DNA of 43,207 nt from Fibrobacter sp. (GTDB lineage: Bacteria; Fibrobacterota; Fibrobacteria; Fibrobacterales; Fibrobacteraceae), in NCBI GenBank assembly GCA_017520105.1, contig JAFWRL010000174.1, positions 1-43,207 on the forward strand. Reading direction: 5' to 3'. Made by a program: the position numbers and the translations under genes. Positions 34,635 through 42,623 of this stretch are shown here, piece by piece (positions within the stretch are counted from its first letter, which is position 1; each line of letters opens with the position of its first letter). Below the pieces are notes generated by a model. It searched no databases. It was not told the origin of the DNA and saw only the letters and a list, made by a program, of their open reading frames with translations.

Positions 34635-35570
34635 ATGTTCTCGAGAATAATCACATTGTGTTTTTTGGTATGTGGTCTGGCTTTTGCCGATGGGCCTTCT
34701 TTTGCTCTTTCTCCATCGCAAAATGCGCTCGCAGAACAGATTACGCAAAAGACAATGGAACTCGACTATGTCGAGGCGTTCAATTTGGCGCGTAAGCTCC
34801 GCCTGGAAAATGACGGTGTGGGCTGCCTTTTCCAAAACATCATTCGCGTAAGCCTGTACGACGACAAGGGCGATACCGTTTCGCTGAAGGCGGCTGCGAA
34901 GAATCTGGAATCCTGCAAGACCGAAGGGCTTTGGGACGCTCTCCGCAATTACGAAATCGGGTATGTTCTTTTGGAAACGGGCCATGAAGTCAAGGGCGCG
35001 ATGCAGACGCGTTCGGCAGCGAAACTTTTCGAGGAATCCTCGGAATTGGAAGCGCAGGCGTTTTATGCCGTTTATGCTTACTTTGTAGATGACAGCTTTG
35101 GATGGCTCCCGTTTAAATCGGATAATCGCGACGCGTATCTTAAAACGCTTAATGAGGCGTCTCTTAAGTCGAAACGTTTCTGGCCGCTGTTCTTGACACC
35201 GCTCATTTGGATATACTACGACCGCAAGGATTATCAAAAGGGTTTGGAACTTGCCGAACTCGGGCTTAAAAAAGCTCCGAATCATCCGATTATGTTCCAA
35301 ATCAAGGCGGACATGCTTTACAGACTCAATCGCTATGACGATGCAGCCACTGCTTACGAGAAGAGTGCCGCCGATTATCTTGCGCGCACCGGGAAATCCA
35401 TTCGCTACTGGTGCTCGGTATTGAATCTTATCCGTATTTACCATGATGCCGGCAACGAGGCCAAGGCTAACGAACAACGTAATAAGCTCAAGGACACTGA
35501 ATACGAAAAACTTGAGAAGTGGATGCCCAGTTCACTCATGGACGATCTCAAAGACCGTAATTTAATCTAA
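34635..35570 (+). CDS. Exported TPR-repeat protein
   Basis: A 311-residue protein; the ATG at 34635 (MFSRIITLCFLVCGLAFADG) gives a clean signal peptide, while an in-frame ATG at 34596 would put 13 odd residues in front. The mature part is alpha-helical; the clearest tetratricopeptide units are near the C-terminus (YQKGLELAELGLKKAPNHPI, then MLYRLNRYDDAATAYEKSAA). Such proteins are periplasmic scaffolds. Partner unknown. No operon neighbour on the same strand within 180 bases. Confidence 0.75.
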   Translation: MFSRIITLCFLVCGLAFADGPSFALSPSQNALAEQITQKTMELDYVEAFNLARKLRLENDGVGCLFQNIIRVSLYDDKGDTVSLKAAAKNLESCKTEGLWDALRNYEIGYVLLETGHEVKGAMQTRSAAKLFEESSELEAQAFYAVYAYFVDDSFGWLPFKSDNRDAYLKTLNEASLKSKRFWPLFLTPLIWIYYDRKDYQKGLELAELGLKKAPNHPIMFQIKADMLYRLNRYDDAATAYEKSAADYLARTGKSIRYWCSVLNLIRIYHDAGNEAKANEQRNKLKDTEYEKLEKWMPSSLMDDLKDRNLI

Positions 35571-35586
35571 ATCCTATCTTTTTTCA

Positions 35587-35638
35587 TGTCATCCCGGCCT
35601 TGTTTTTTCATGTCATCCCGGCCTTGTGCCGGGATCAG
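35587..35638. repeat. Partial plus complete TGTCATCCCGGCC palindrome
   Basis: TGTCATCCCGGCCTTG at 35587 stops short; the same unit restarts at 35611 and completes as TGTCATCCCGGCCTTGTGCC then GGGATCA. The incomplete first copy looks like a replication-slippage or rearrangement product. It follows the TPR gene. Confidence 0.8.
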
Positions 35639-35757
35639 CTTGTATTGTATTGATTGCATATGCAGGTCTCTTAAAATTTTTTTACAAAAAATATCCGGAC
35701 AAACTCGGCAAAAAAGCGTGTTAATAAATAGAAGCACGCAAAAAATCAGGAGGCTTT

Positions 35758-36516
35758 ATGTCGAGCAAATTGTCCGTGTTACGAGTTGGTTTCTTTTTGG
35801 ACGGCTATACGCTTAAAAAGGTCAACGAGTACTACTTAAGGTATCACAGGTATCATTCGCGTTTGGATTTCAGGGCGCTCAAAGAATGGGTCCGGGATTA
35901 CGCCATGAGGCTCTTCGGTAGCGAAGGCTGCCCCGTTGAAATCGAGTCGCATTATTATCATCCCTATGTTAAAGGAGTCGATCGCGCCGAGTCTTCGCTG
36001 GGAAACGGCATGGACCGTTTCGAAAAACAGCTTTCGCGTGCCGGTATCGAATTTCATTATAACTTGTCAGAAAATGTAAAAAGGGTGGGGCCCAACATGC
36101 AGTTGGTCGAAGATGCATCCCTTTTTGCGTATTACCATAAAATTGATGTTCTTGTGCTGTTGAGTACGCAAGGGCAATACTCGACCTTGCCGGAACGCTT
36201 GAAAAGGGAAGGAGTTCCGATGCTTCTCTTGGGATGGAACTTTATGTACGAGAAGGACCAGATGACTGTTTATTGGCGGACGGATTCTTGCTTGCGCGAA
36301 ATGAGCGGCTATTACGTTGCCATGGAAGAGGTGGCTGAAAAGTATCCGCCCAAACGCCACTCGGAAAGGAATTTGTTCATGTTGCCTTACAATCCTCATC
36401 GGGGAAATGTGTGGAGCACTTACTTGAAAAATGTCATCGCGTCGCTGGACGAGACGGGCGGGTTCAAAAAGAAGTCTGGGTATGAAAAAAGCCCCGCTTT
36501 GGCGAGGCTCGTCTAA
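35758..36516 (+). CDS. NYN-domain-like protein with altered acidic residues
   Basis: A 252-residue protein resembling NYN/LabA-type PIN-like nucleases. The first strand carries GFFLDGY (Asp15), the middle has QLVEDAS (Asp119), and the later strand DVLVLLSTQGQYSTLPERLK (residues 129-148) matches the position of the family's SGDGDF.PL motif, but with STQGQ in place of SGDGD. Two expected metal-binding acids are thus Gln138 and Gln140. It may be a binding protein instead of a nuclease. AGGAGG precedes the start by 4 bases. Its last codons overlap a terminator used by the convergent gene. Confidence 0.68.
   Translation: MSSKLSVLRVGFFLDGYTLKKVNEYYLRYHRYHSRLDFRALKEWVRDYAMRLFGSEGCPVEIESHYYHPYVKGVDRAESSLGNGMDRFEKQLSRAGIEFHYNLSENVKRVGPNMQLVEDASLFAYYHKIDVLVLLSTQGQYSTLPERLKREGVPMLLLGWNFMYEKDQMTVYWRTDSCLREMSGYYVAMEEVAEKYPPKRHSERNLFMLPYNPHRGNVWSTYLKNVIASLDETGGFKKKSGYEKSPALARLV
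36484..36509 (-). terminator. Terminator of the minus-strand gene inside the NYN coding end
   Basis: Read on the minus strand, AGCCTCGC, loop CAAA and GCGGGGCT (36509-36490) are followed by TTTTTTC. This is a standard intrinsic terminator for the gene ending at 36535, yet it lies within the last ten codons of the convergent NYN-like gene. Confidence 0.82.
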
Positions 36517-36534
36517 AAGAATAGTTTGTTCCTT

Positions 36535-37395
36535 TTAAATCTTGTCTTCTTGCTTCTTGTCCCAGAGGCTTAGGAACGTCCAGGTGAAGCGGAGACCGAC
36601 GAACCAAGTGTCGCCGTCGTTGTCGGTATTGTTGATTCGCGTGTTGAGGTCTGTGCCTTCGACGTTGAACTCGTTGTAGCGAACGACGTGGTAACCGGCG
36701 TATAGACCGACGGAGAATTGTTCGAACTGGAGTCTCGCTTCGAGTTCCGCGTTGAACGAGGCGGCCATCGTGCTGTAGTAGCGGTCGCGCATGACGGTGT
36801 AATCGTTCTTGTTGGTGTTGTCAAAGATGACGTAGTTCGAGGTGAAGTGGACGTTCATCATGTTGAAACCGATACCCACGGCCGGAATCAAGTTGAAGAA
36901 TGCGTTTTCGCCCAAGGTCTTCCAGCCGAACATCCACTCGGCACCGTAGGCGAACCAGCGGGCGTCATAGAGCGGAGCCGTAATCGTGTTGCCGCTTGTG
37001 TCTGAGGCGACCATGTTGGACTTTGGACGTTCAGAAGTCTGCGTAATCATGAAGTTGAAGTTTATCCAGGTCAGGAACTGCTTGTACTGGGCACCGACAT
37101 TGAAGTGAAGTCCGGGATAGAACTTGTTGAACTTCTTGTAGTTGTTCTTTGCAGGTCCGTAGAAAAACGCTGTATCAGCCCTTGATGGCGACTGGAGTGC
37201 GCTGGTCGTGAACGCGACGTTGTTGATATAGTCGTTGAATCCGGGCATCATGCCGCGGAAGTCAGCACCGAAGGAAATGAAACCACGGATGTGGTCCTTG
37301 TCGTAAAAACCTTCGTCGGCTGCAGACGAATTGGTAGCAAATGCGAGAACGCCAAACACCGCTGCCATGATTAAAGAGGCTATTTTTGTCTTCAT
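36535..37395 (-). CDS. Predicted outer-membrane beta-barrel protein
   Basis: A 286-residue exported protein. Signal peptide MKTKIASLIMAAVFGVLAFA (plus TNSSA). The mature part alternates in the way of barrel strands, rich in Phe, Tyr and Gly (IRGFISFGADFRGMMPGF, LHFNVGAQYKQFLTWINFNF, FSVGLYAGYHVVRYNEF, TWFVGLRFTWTFL). AGGAGAGAG lies before the ATG. I know no specific family. It diverges from the binding-protein gene at 37435 with about 40 bases between. Confidence 0.72.
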   Translation of the reverse strand: MKTKIASLIMAAVFGVLAFATNSSAADEGFYDKDHIRGFISFGADFRGMMPGFNDYINNVAFTTSALQSPSRADTAFFYGPAKNNYKKFNKFYPGLHFNVGAQYKQFLTWINFNFMITQTSERPKSNMVASDTSGNTITAPLYDARWFAYGAEWMFGWKTLGENAFFNLIPAVGIGFNMMNVHFTSNYVIFDNTNKNDYTVMRDRYYSTMAASFNAELEARLQFEQFSVGLYAGYHVVRYNEFNVEGTDLNTRINNTDNDGDTWFVGLRFTWTFLSLWDKKQEDKI

Positions 37396-37434
37396 AAAGA
37401 CTCTCTCCTAGTAGGAATCTCCGAAAGTAATATT

Positions 37435-38925
37435 ATGTCAAGCAATAAAATACATTATCTTCCGGTTTTGTGCATGCATTTTTGTTACAAATCATTGAAA
37501 ATCAATAAATTAGGCTCTTTTGTGAATCCGTTCCGAGGGCTGTGGTTTGATTTTTTGGCGAATTTGCGTCGTTTTTGGCGTCGGGGAGTGCCGTTTTGGG
37601 GTTTTTGCGCCATTTGGCCTTGCGTGATTTCCATTGCGGGCTGTAACCGCAGTGAGCCGGAAACGGCTAACGTCCCGAAATGCACCGAGGCGGTCCAGTT
37701 CGAAAATATCGGTAGTAGTTACTTTTCGATCGGAAAACTGTGCGGAGTCGATGTTGCCGTTTTACGTTCTGTCGTCGGTAAGGATACGCTGATCCACAAG
37801 TTCGTGATGATGGATTCGGCAGCTTCGGCGCTTGGGACCGATTTACGCCGTCGGGGGTTCCCGGAGGAGTGGCTGTCGGCGGCCGTGTTGCGTGTACCGC
37901 TCAAACGGGTGGCGGCGCTTTCGACTTCGCAGGTCGGTTTCATGCTCCGGCTTGGACTTCGAGACAAGATTGTCGGCGTCTCGGATGGGCAGTACATTGT
38001 CGATAGCGTCCTTTACTACCGGACGCGACGGGATTCCTGCAAGGCTTCTGAGTTTGTCGAAAGTATCGGTTACGATGCGGGTGCCCTGGAAAAGCTCATG
38101 GCGCTCAAGCCGGATCTGGTACTTGACTTTACCACGGGAGGCGATTACGATAATTATGAACAAATTGCGCGAACGAGCCTTCCGCTGATGCTTACGTCCG
38201 AGTGGCAAGAAGAAAGCCCGCTTGCGAAACTCGAATGGATTAAATTGTACGGAATCCTGTTTGGCGTCCGCCCGCTTGCCGATTCGATTTTTGAACATGA
38301 AAAGCGTTTGTACGAAACCTTAAGGGACTTGATTGCAAATTCTGCATCTCGCAACGGGGGCGTTGTGGGGGTGTCCCCCGCTAGAGGGGGTAGCGAGCTA
38401 CAGGGTGCGAGCGAGGGGGAGGCTTCCCCCGCAAATGACTCCCTTCCTACTTCCTACTTCCTACCGTCTACTAAATCCTGCCCTCGCGTCCTCGCCGGTA
38501 TGACCTACGGTGGCGTGTGGCATGCGCCTGGAGGCAGAAGCTTTACCGCCAACTTGATCCGTGACGCGGGAGGCTGTTACTTGTGGTCTGCCGATACGTC
38601 CCGCGAACTTGCTTTTTCGTTCGAGCAGGTCTATGCCCTTGCCGATAGCGTTGACATATGGGTGAATCCGTCAGCGTTTGGGACCGCCGACGAGATTGTG
38701 GCGCTTGAACCTCGCGTAAAGAATATCAGGGCGTTCAAGGAAAAAATGGTTTTCCAGAATGACGGGCGCAAGGGGCCCCATGCGGGGAACGATTTCTACG
38801 AGGGGGCGATTACGCGACCGGCGGAGCTTCTGTGGAATTTTGCAAATTGCATAAATGGCCCCATTCCGGGGGTAAATTCCTTGGACACGAATTACAAATG
38901 GTATAGAAATATTTATAATTTCTAA
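37435..38925 (+). CDS. ABC-transporter substrate-binding lipoprotein, BtuF/FepB-like
   Basis: Predicted periplasmic binding lipoprotein for a cobalamin- or siderophore-type importer (class III fold): LRLGLRDKIVGVSDGQY, then EKLMALKPDLVLDF and the late NPSAFGTADEIVAL are typical. The lipobox SIAGC puts the lipidated Cys at 37642. An N-region of 69 residues from ATG 37435 is too long, so the true start may be TTG 37564 or GTG 37588. Residues ~307-347 are foreign to the fold: a repeat unit at 38354-38474 has inserted without breaking the frame. No permease or ATPase lies next to it. The next gene starts one base after the stop. Confidence 0.75.
   Translation: MSSNKIHYLPVLCMHFCYKSLKINKLGSFVNPFRGLWFDFLANLRRFWRRGVPFWGFCAIWPCVISIAGCNRSEPETANVPKCTEAVQFENIGSSYFSIGKLCGVDVAVLRSVVGKDTLIHKFVMMDSAASALGTDLRRRGFPEEWLSAAVLRVPLKRVAALSTSQVGFMLRLGLRDKIVGVSDGQYIVDSVLYYRTRRDSCKASEFVESIGYDAGALEKLMALKPDLVLDFTTGGDYDNYEQIARTSLPLMLTSEWQEESPLAKLEWIKLYGILFGVRPLADSIFEHEKRLYETLRDLIANSASRNGGVVGVSPARGGSELQGASEGEASPANDSLPTSYFLPSTKSCPRVLAGMTYGGVWHAPGGRSFTANLIRDAGGCYLWSADTSRELAFSFEQVYALADSVDIWVNPSAFGTADEIVALEPRVKNIRAFKEKMVFQNDGRKGPHAGNDFYEGAITRPAELLWNFANCINGPIPGVNSLDTNYKWYRNIYNF
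38354..38474 (+). repeat. Repeat element inserted in frame within the binding-protein gene
   Basis: GGGGGTGTCCCCCGCTAGAG, a G/C-rich middle with several inverted CCCCC/GGGGG runs, then tandem CTTCCTAC units and CGTCTACTAAA. The last part matches the intergenic tract at 30583-30614. It encodes a low-complexity Gly/Ser/Pro stretch between DLIANSASRN and CPRVLAGMTYGG. Length is about 120 bases, a multiple of three within my reading. Confidence 0.7.
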
Positions 38926-38926
38926 T

Positions 38927-39727
38927 ATGATGTCACATACAGGTATTGGAGATTGGATTGCTGCCCAATATGACCTTGGTGTTCCGTTCTTGCAACTGGT
39001 TCCAAGGGATTGTGCGGACTATTTGCTTTTGAACGCCCAGATTCGCGAGTATGATGCTGGCGAAATTATCATCCAGGGCGGTATCAAGGGCGATTCCTTT
39101 TGTGTATTGCAGAGTGGGCGTGCCACGGTTTGCGGTCAGATTCTTTCTGACGGCCATTATAGTTCCCTCACAACTCTAGAAAGCGGCTCCTGCTTTGGCG
39201 AAATGTCCATCTTGTGCAACGAACCGACCAGCAATACGGTTATCGCCTCCGAGGATGGTTGCACGGTTCTCCATATTCCGAAGGCAGAATTCGTGAAGTT
39301 CCTGGACAAGAATCCGAGCATCGTGGTTTACTTGTATAAAGTGATGGCTGGCCGTCTCCGTGCAAAGAACGAGGCGTTTGACGAGTTCGAGCGCTTGTCG
39401 CTTTTGGCTTCGGCGAAGGTACTTCCGTTTATTGATTTTGCGCAGACGATGGAAAAAAGCCGCATTACCGGGACTGTCATTTTCGAATGTGCCGGGGAAT
39501 CTGGCTTCATCGCTTTCCAGGATGGACGAATTTGCTGCGCCAAGTGCGGCAAACTTGCAGGTCCGGACGCTCTGGAAAAACTGCTTTCGTGGGGCGATGA
39601 AACCTTGTTCAAGCTGGATACGCATGTGATGCCGGATGTGGTGAACATCAGCCAGATGACGGATACAACAAGCCTCATCCTTGATGCACTCAGAAATATT
39701 GATGAAAAACAAAGTGCCCGTAAATAG
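38927..39727 (+). CDS. Cyclic-nucleotide-binding-domain protein with DUF4388-like C-terminus
   Basis: A 266-residue cytoplasmic protein. Residues ~15-145 form a cNMP-binding beta-roll: YDAGEIIIQGGIKGDSFCVL, LESGSCFGEMSIL and EPTSNTVIASED are typical of the Crp/PKA family, although the Arg of the phosphate-binding cassette (RTA in Crp) is not present; SNT is found there. The C-terminal part (MEKSRITGTVIFECAGESGF then IAFQDGRICCAKCGKLAG) resembles DUF4388/PATAN modules. No DNA-binding helix-turn-helix is seen, so it is more likely a sensor or adaptor than a transcription factor. It begins one base after the binding-protein stop. Confidence 0.8.
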   Translation: MMSHTGIGDWIAAQYDLGVPFLQLVPRDCADYLLLNAQIREYDAGEIIIQGGIKGDSFCVLQSGRATVCGQILSDGHYSSLTTLESGSCFGEMSILCNEPTSNTVIASEDGCTVLHIPKAEFVKFLDKNPSIVVYLYKVMAGRLRAKNEAFDEFERLSLLASAKVLPFIDFAQTMEKSRITGTVIFECAGESGFIAFQDGRICCAKCGKLAGPDALEKLLSWGDETLFKLDTHVMPDVVNISQMTDTTSLILDALRNIDEKQSARK

Positions 39728-39766
39728 GGCCGAATCGCAGCCCGCTTAAGGGGCAAAGGAAAAAAG

Positions 39767-40792
39767 ATGAATTACGCAGACGCAGGAGTTTCCTTGGCAC
39801 GTGCCGACGAGGCAATGGTCGGTGTCAAGAAATCCGTACGTACCACTTTCAATGAAGGCGTTCTTGGTGACGTGGGCAACTTCGGTGGCTTGTTCACTTT
39901 GAACCATCTCGGCATGAAGGACCCTGTCCTCGTGAGTTCCGTGGATGGCGTGGGCACAAAGCTCAAAGTCGATATCGAAATGGGTACGCATGAACTGCCT
40001 GGGCAGGACATCGTGAACCACTGCTGCGACGATATTCTCGTGCAGGGCGCACGTCCGCTGTTCTTCCTCGACTACGTGGCCACGGGTCGTCTCGAACCGG
40101 GCGTCATGGACAAGCTTGTTGCCGGTATGGCGAAGGCTTGCCGCGAAAACGATCTAGTTCTGATTGGTGGCGAAACTGCCGAAATGCCGGGCTTCTACGG
40201 TCCGGGCGATTACGATATTTCTGGTACTATCGTTGGCGTGGTGGAACGCGAAAACATCATCGACGGTAAGAAGATTAAGCCGGGTACCATCATCCTCGGT
40301 CTCCCTTCTACAGGTCTTCACACGAACGGCTATTCGCTTGCTCGTAAAGTGTTGTTCGATGTGGCGGGCTACAAGGTCGATACGCTGGTCGATGGCATGG
40401 ACAAGACTATTGGCGAAGCGCTCGCGATGCCGCATCGCAGCTACTATCCGAGCCTCATCGATCTCTGCAACAAGAAGAAGATTCAGGGTCTCGCTCACAT
40501 CACGGGTTCGGGTTATCAGGGCAACATCCCGCGTATCCTCCCGGACAACGTAGATGTCATCATCGACCGCACCACGTGGGATCCTCCGATGATCTTCAAG
40601 CTCATCCAGCAGGCTGGCTCTGTCGAAAAAGATGAGATGTACTCCACCTTCAACATGGGCATGGGCATGCTCGTGTTCATCGACCCGGCAGACAAGGCCG
40701 AAGTCGTCGCTCACCTCGAAGCCAAGGGCGAGAAGTGGACGCAGATTGGTGAAGTCGTAGAAGGCACCAAGCAGGTGAAGTTCAGAGACTAA
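39767..40792 (+). CDS. purM: Phosphoribosylformylglycinamidine cyclo-ligase (AIR synthetase)
   Basis: Fifth step of purine synthesis: ATP-dependent closure of FGAM to aminoimidazole ribotide. Signatures are MNYADAGVSLARADEAM at the start, VSSVDGVGTKLKVD, NHCCDDILVQGARPLFFLDY, the glycine-rich IGGETAEMPGFYGPGDYD, and ITGSGYQGNIPRILP. Length is 341 residues, as expected. AAGGAAAAAAG precedes the ATG. It is 39 bases after the cNMP-domain gene and ends before a repeat-rich gap with a terminator. Confidence 0.97.
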   Translation: MNYADAGVSLARADEAMVGVKKSVRTTFNEGVLGDVGNFGGLFTLNHLGMKDPVLVSSVDGVGTKLKVDIEMGTHELPGQDIVNHCCDDILVQGARPLFFLDYVATGRLEPGVMDKLVAGMAKACRENDLVLIGGETAEMPGFYGPGDYDISGTIVGVVERENIIDGKKIKPGTIILGLPSTGLHTNGYSLARKVLFDVAGYKVDTLVDGMDKTIGEALAMPHRSYYPSLIDLCNKKKIQGLAHITGSGYQGNIPRILPDNVDVIIDRTTWDPPMIFKLIQQAGSVEKDEMYSTFNMGMGMLVFIDPADKAEVVAHLEAKGEKWTQIGEVVEGTKQVKFRD

Positions 40793-40908
40793 TTGCGCTG
40801 TTGCGCAATTAATAGTTACCAGTTCTGAGTTACTAGTTACTAGAGATTTTCTTATTGCAATTACTAGTAACTAGCCCGAAGGGCGAAGTAACTATTAACT
40901 AGTAACTC
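40791..40908. repeat. Cluster of interlocking inverted repeats after purM
   Basis: AATTGCGC (40791) pairs with GCGCAATT (40803). AATAGTTAC (40811) is inverted as GTAACTATT (40888), and GAGTTACTAGTTA (40828) as TAACTAGTAACTC (40896). AATTACTAGTAACTAG (40859) gives another pairing option, and CCCGAAGGGC a small hairpin. Built from TTACTAG units; the dispersed palindrome ends seen elsewhere are not part of it. Confidence 0.7.
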
Positions 40909-40914
40909 AAAAAA

Positions 40915-40944
40915 AAGGCATCCACGATAGTGGAGCCTTTTTTT
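40915..40944 (+). terminator. Intrinsic terminator after purM
   Basis: GGCATCCAC and GTGGAGCC (40930-40937) form a stem with one mismatch and a short loop, followed by seven T. An A run precedes it, so it may work on both strands. The rest of the gap to 41083 is AT-rich and should hold the promoter of the GH45-like gene. Confidence 0.82.
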
Positions 40945-41083
40945 GTGCGGCCTTTTTTGTTGATTTTGAGCACATTTAGAGAACATTTAATGATAATATA
41001 AGTTGGTTTTACTTTGAAAAAAGCCGTCTAAAACTTATTTTTAAGAGAAAACCGATGTTTGGGTTGTTTTAAAATGAGGATAT

Positions 41084-42508
41084 ATGAAGAATAATATTTT
41101 TAAAGCCATGATTGCAGCAACTGCGATAGCCGTGATCTTTGGTTGTGGTGATGATGCTTCTACTCCGGTTGTTCCCACGCAATCGAATATTTTGTCTTCA
41201 TCGACGAACTTGGTTCCAGGTTCCAGTGCGGCAGCTCCGCTTTCGAACAACTCCAATCCTGGCTTAAGCTCTGCTGTTGTTCCGGGTTCCAGTGCGGCAG
41301 CTCCGCTTTCGAACAACTCCAATCCGGGCTTGAGTTCTGCTGTTGTTCCGGGTTCCAGTGCGGCAGCTCCGCTTTCGAGCAATTCCAATCCGGGCTTGAG
41401 TTCTGCAGTCAATCCGACATCCAGCGATACGCCTGCGTCGTCTGCTGCTGAAGTTTCCAGCAGTTCGGAAGGTCCTGAACTTGGTCCTGATGGTTTCCCG
41501 ACGCTCGAATCCTACGGCCCGCCTCCTGCTGAATATACCAAGGACATCAGCGCTACGGCAAAGCGCGGCTGGAATACGCGTTATTGGGATGCCTGCAAAC
41601 CGCACTGCTCCTGGATTAGCGATGGTCAGGAAGGCAAGACCGATACGACTTCTGAAGAATCCTACCAGAAAGGCTTGACGACCGCTCGTAACTGCAATAT
41701 TCACGACGTGGAAGTCCCGACGTTCACGCTCGGTCATGCCGTTCAGCAGTTCTGGTTTGGTTACGAAGGCACGGATAATGCTTGCGGTAACGCCAAGGCG
41801 AAGGGTGTGTTCACGTGTACGGACATGGCGCCTATTGCCGTGAACGACAATCTTTCTTATGGTTACGTTGCTGGAACTGCTGATGGAAAATGCGGAAAGT
41901 GTTTCCACTTGCAGTATGATGGCAGTTTCAAGGATGCAAGTGGCAACAATGCCCCGAAGGAAACGCATAAGGCTCTCAAGGGCAAGCATATGATTGTGAT
42001 GGCTTCCAATATCGGTCATGATGTTGGTGGCGGTATTGGCGATTTGCCTGCTGGCCAGTTTGACTTGATGGTCCCGGGTGGCGGCGTGGGTGCCTTTGAC
42101 GCGCTCTCTACGCAGGTTAATGGTCAGAACATCAAATGGGGTGCAGGCTTTGGCGGCTTCCTTACTGAATGTCAGAGCCAGCACGGTTATGACAATACGC
42201 TTGCAGTTTATCAGCAATGCATTAGGGACATGTGCGACGCTGCATTTGCCAATGCTGGTTTCCCCAATTTGCTTCGTGGTTGCCATTGGTTTGCGGACTG
42301 GTTCATGGCGGCTGATAATCCGACCTACTATATCGAAGAGGTGGAATGCCCGCAGTATCTTATCGACCATTACAAGACGAGAATAAACACAACAAAGGAT
42401 AACCGTTTCAAGTGGCATGATGACTGGTCCACTTACAAGGAAGGCGATCCGCTTGAAGAACAGGAATGCCTGACGGCTGAATTCCCGAACGGCTGCAAAA
42501 CGAACTAA
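41084..42508 (+). CDS. GH45-type endoglucanase lipoprotein
   Basis: Predicted cell-surface endo-beta-1,4-glucanase. Signal with lipobox VIFGC (Cys21), then a Ser/Pro/Asn-rich linker (about 22-145) holding three 22-residue repeats, then the catalytic domain. Glycoside hydrolase family 45 marks are NTRYWDACKPHCSW (candidate base Asp169), CGKCFHLQYDG, GQFDLMVPGGGVGAFD (Asp327, candidate acid), GCHWFADWFMAADNP and VECPQYL. Many Cys suggest disulphides. GAGG precedes the start. Length is 474 residues. Cellulose is the expected substrate; activity is inferred from family. It stands alone, with a terminator after it. Confidence 0.88.
   Translation: MKNNIFKAMIAATAIAVIFGCGDDASTPVVPTQSNILSSSTNLVPGSSAAAPLSNNSNPGLSSAVVPGSSAAAPLSNNSNPGLSSAVVPGSSAAAPLSSNSNPGLSSAVNPTSSDTPASSAAEVSSSSEGPELGPDGFPTLESYGPPPAEYTKDISATAKRGWNTRYWDACKPHCSWISDGQEGKTDTTSEESYQKGLTTARNCNIHDVEVPTFTLGHAVQQFWFGYEGTDNACGNAKAKGVFTCTDMAPIAVNDNLSYGYVAGTADGKCGKCFHLQYDGSFKDASGNNAPKETHKALKGKHMIVMASNIGHDVGGGIGDLPAGQFDLMVPGGGVGAFDALSTQVNGQNIKWGAGFGGFLTECQSQHGYDNTLAVYQQCIRDMCDAAFANAGFPNLLRGCHWFADWFMAADNPTYYIEEVECPQYLIDHYKTRINTTKDNRFKWHDDWSTYKEGDPLEEQECLTAEFPNGCKTN
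41213..41410 (+). repeat. Three 66-bp tandem repeats in the GH45 linker
   Basis: Three nearly identical 66-bp units encode VPGSSAAAPLSNNSNPGL-SSAV, with a Ser for Asn in the third. They differ at a few silent positions. The copy number can change in frame, altering the length of the linker between the membrane anchor and the catalytic domain. Confidence 0.92.
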
Positions 42509-42530
42509 TTTATTTGTAATTGATGTTTTT

Positions 42531-42558
42531 AAACTCCTCGCTTGTGCGGGGAGTTTTT
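42531..42558 (+). terminator. Intrinsic terminator of the GH45-like gene
   Basis: AAACTCCTCGC (42531-42541), loop TTGT and GCGGGGAGTTTTT (42546-42558) form a stem with one G-T pair, followed by T residues, about 22 bases after the stop. Confidence 0.88.
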
Positions 42559-42623
42559 CGTTTCACGTTCCACCCTTGTTTTCTCGTAGCCCGTCATCCT
42601 GAATGAAGTGATATATGAAACTT

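Noticed and set aside
41264..42418. 384-codon minus-strand frame over the GH45 gene, and the repeat-coded frame at 41041-41412
   Set aside because: The strong family 45 motifs on the plus strand leave no doubt; the minus frames mirror its codon bias and tandem repeats.
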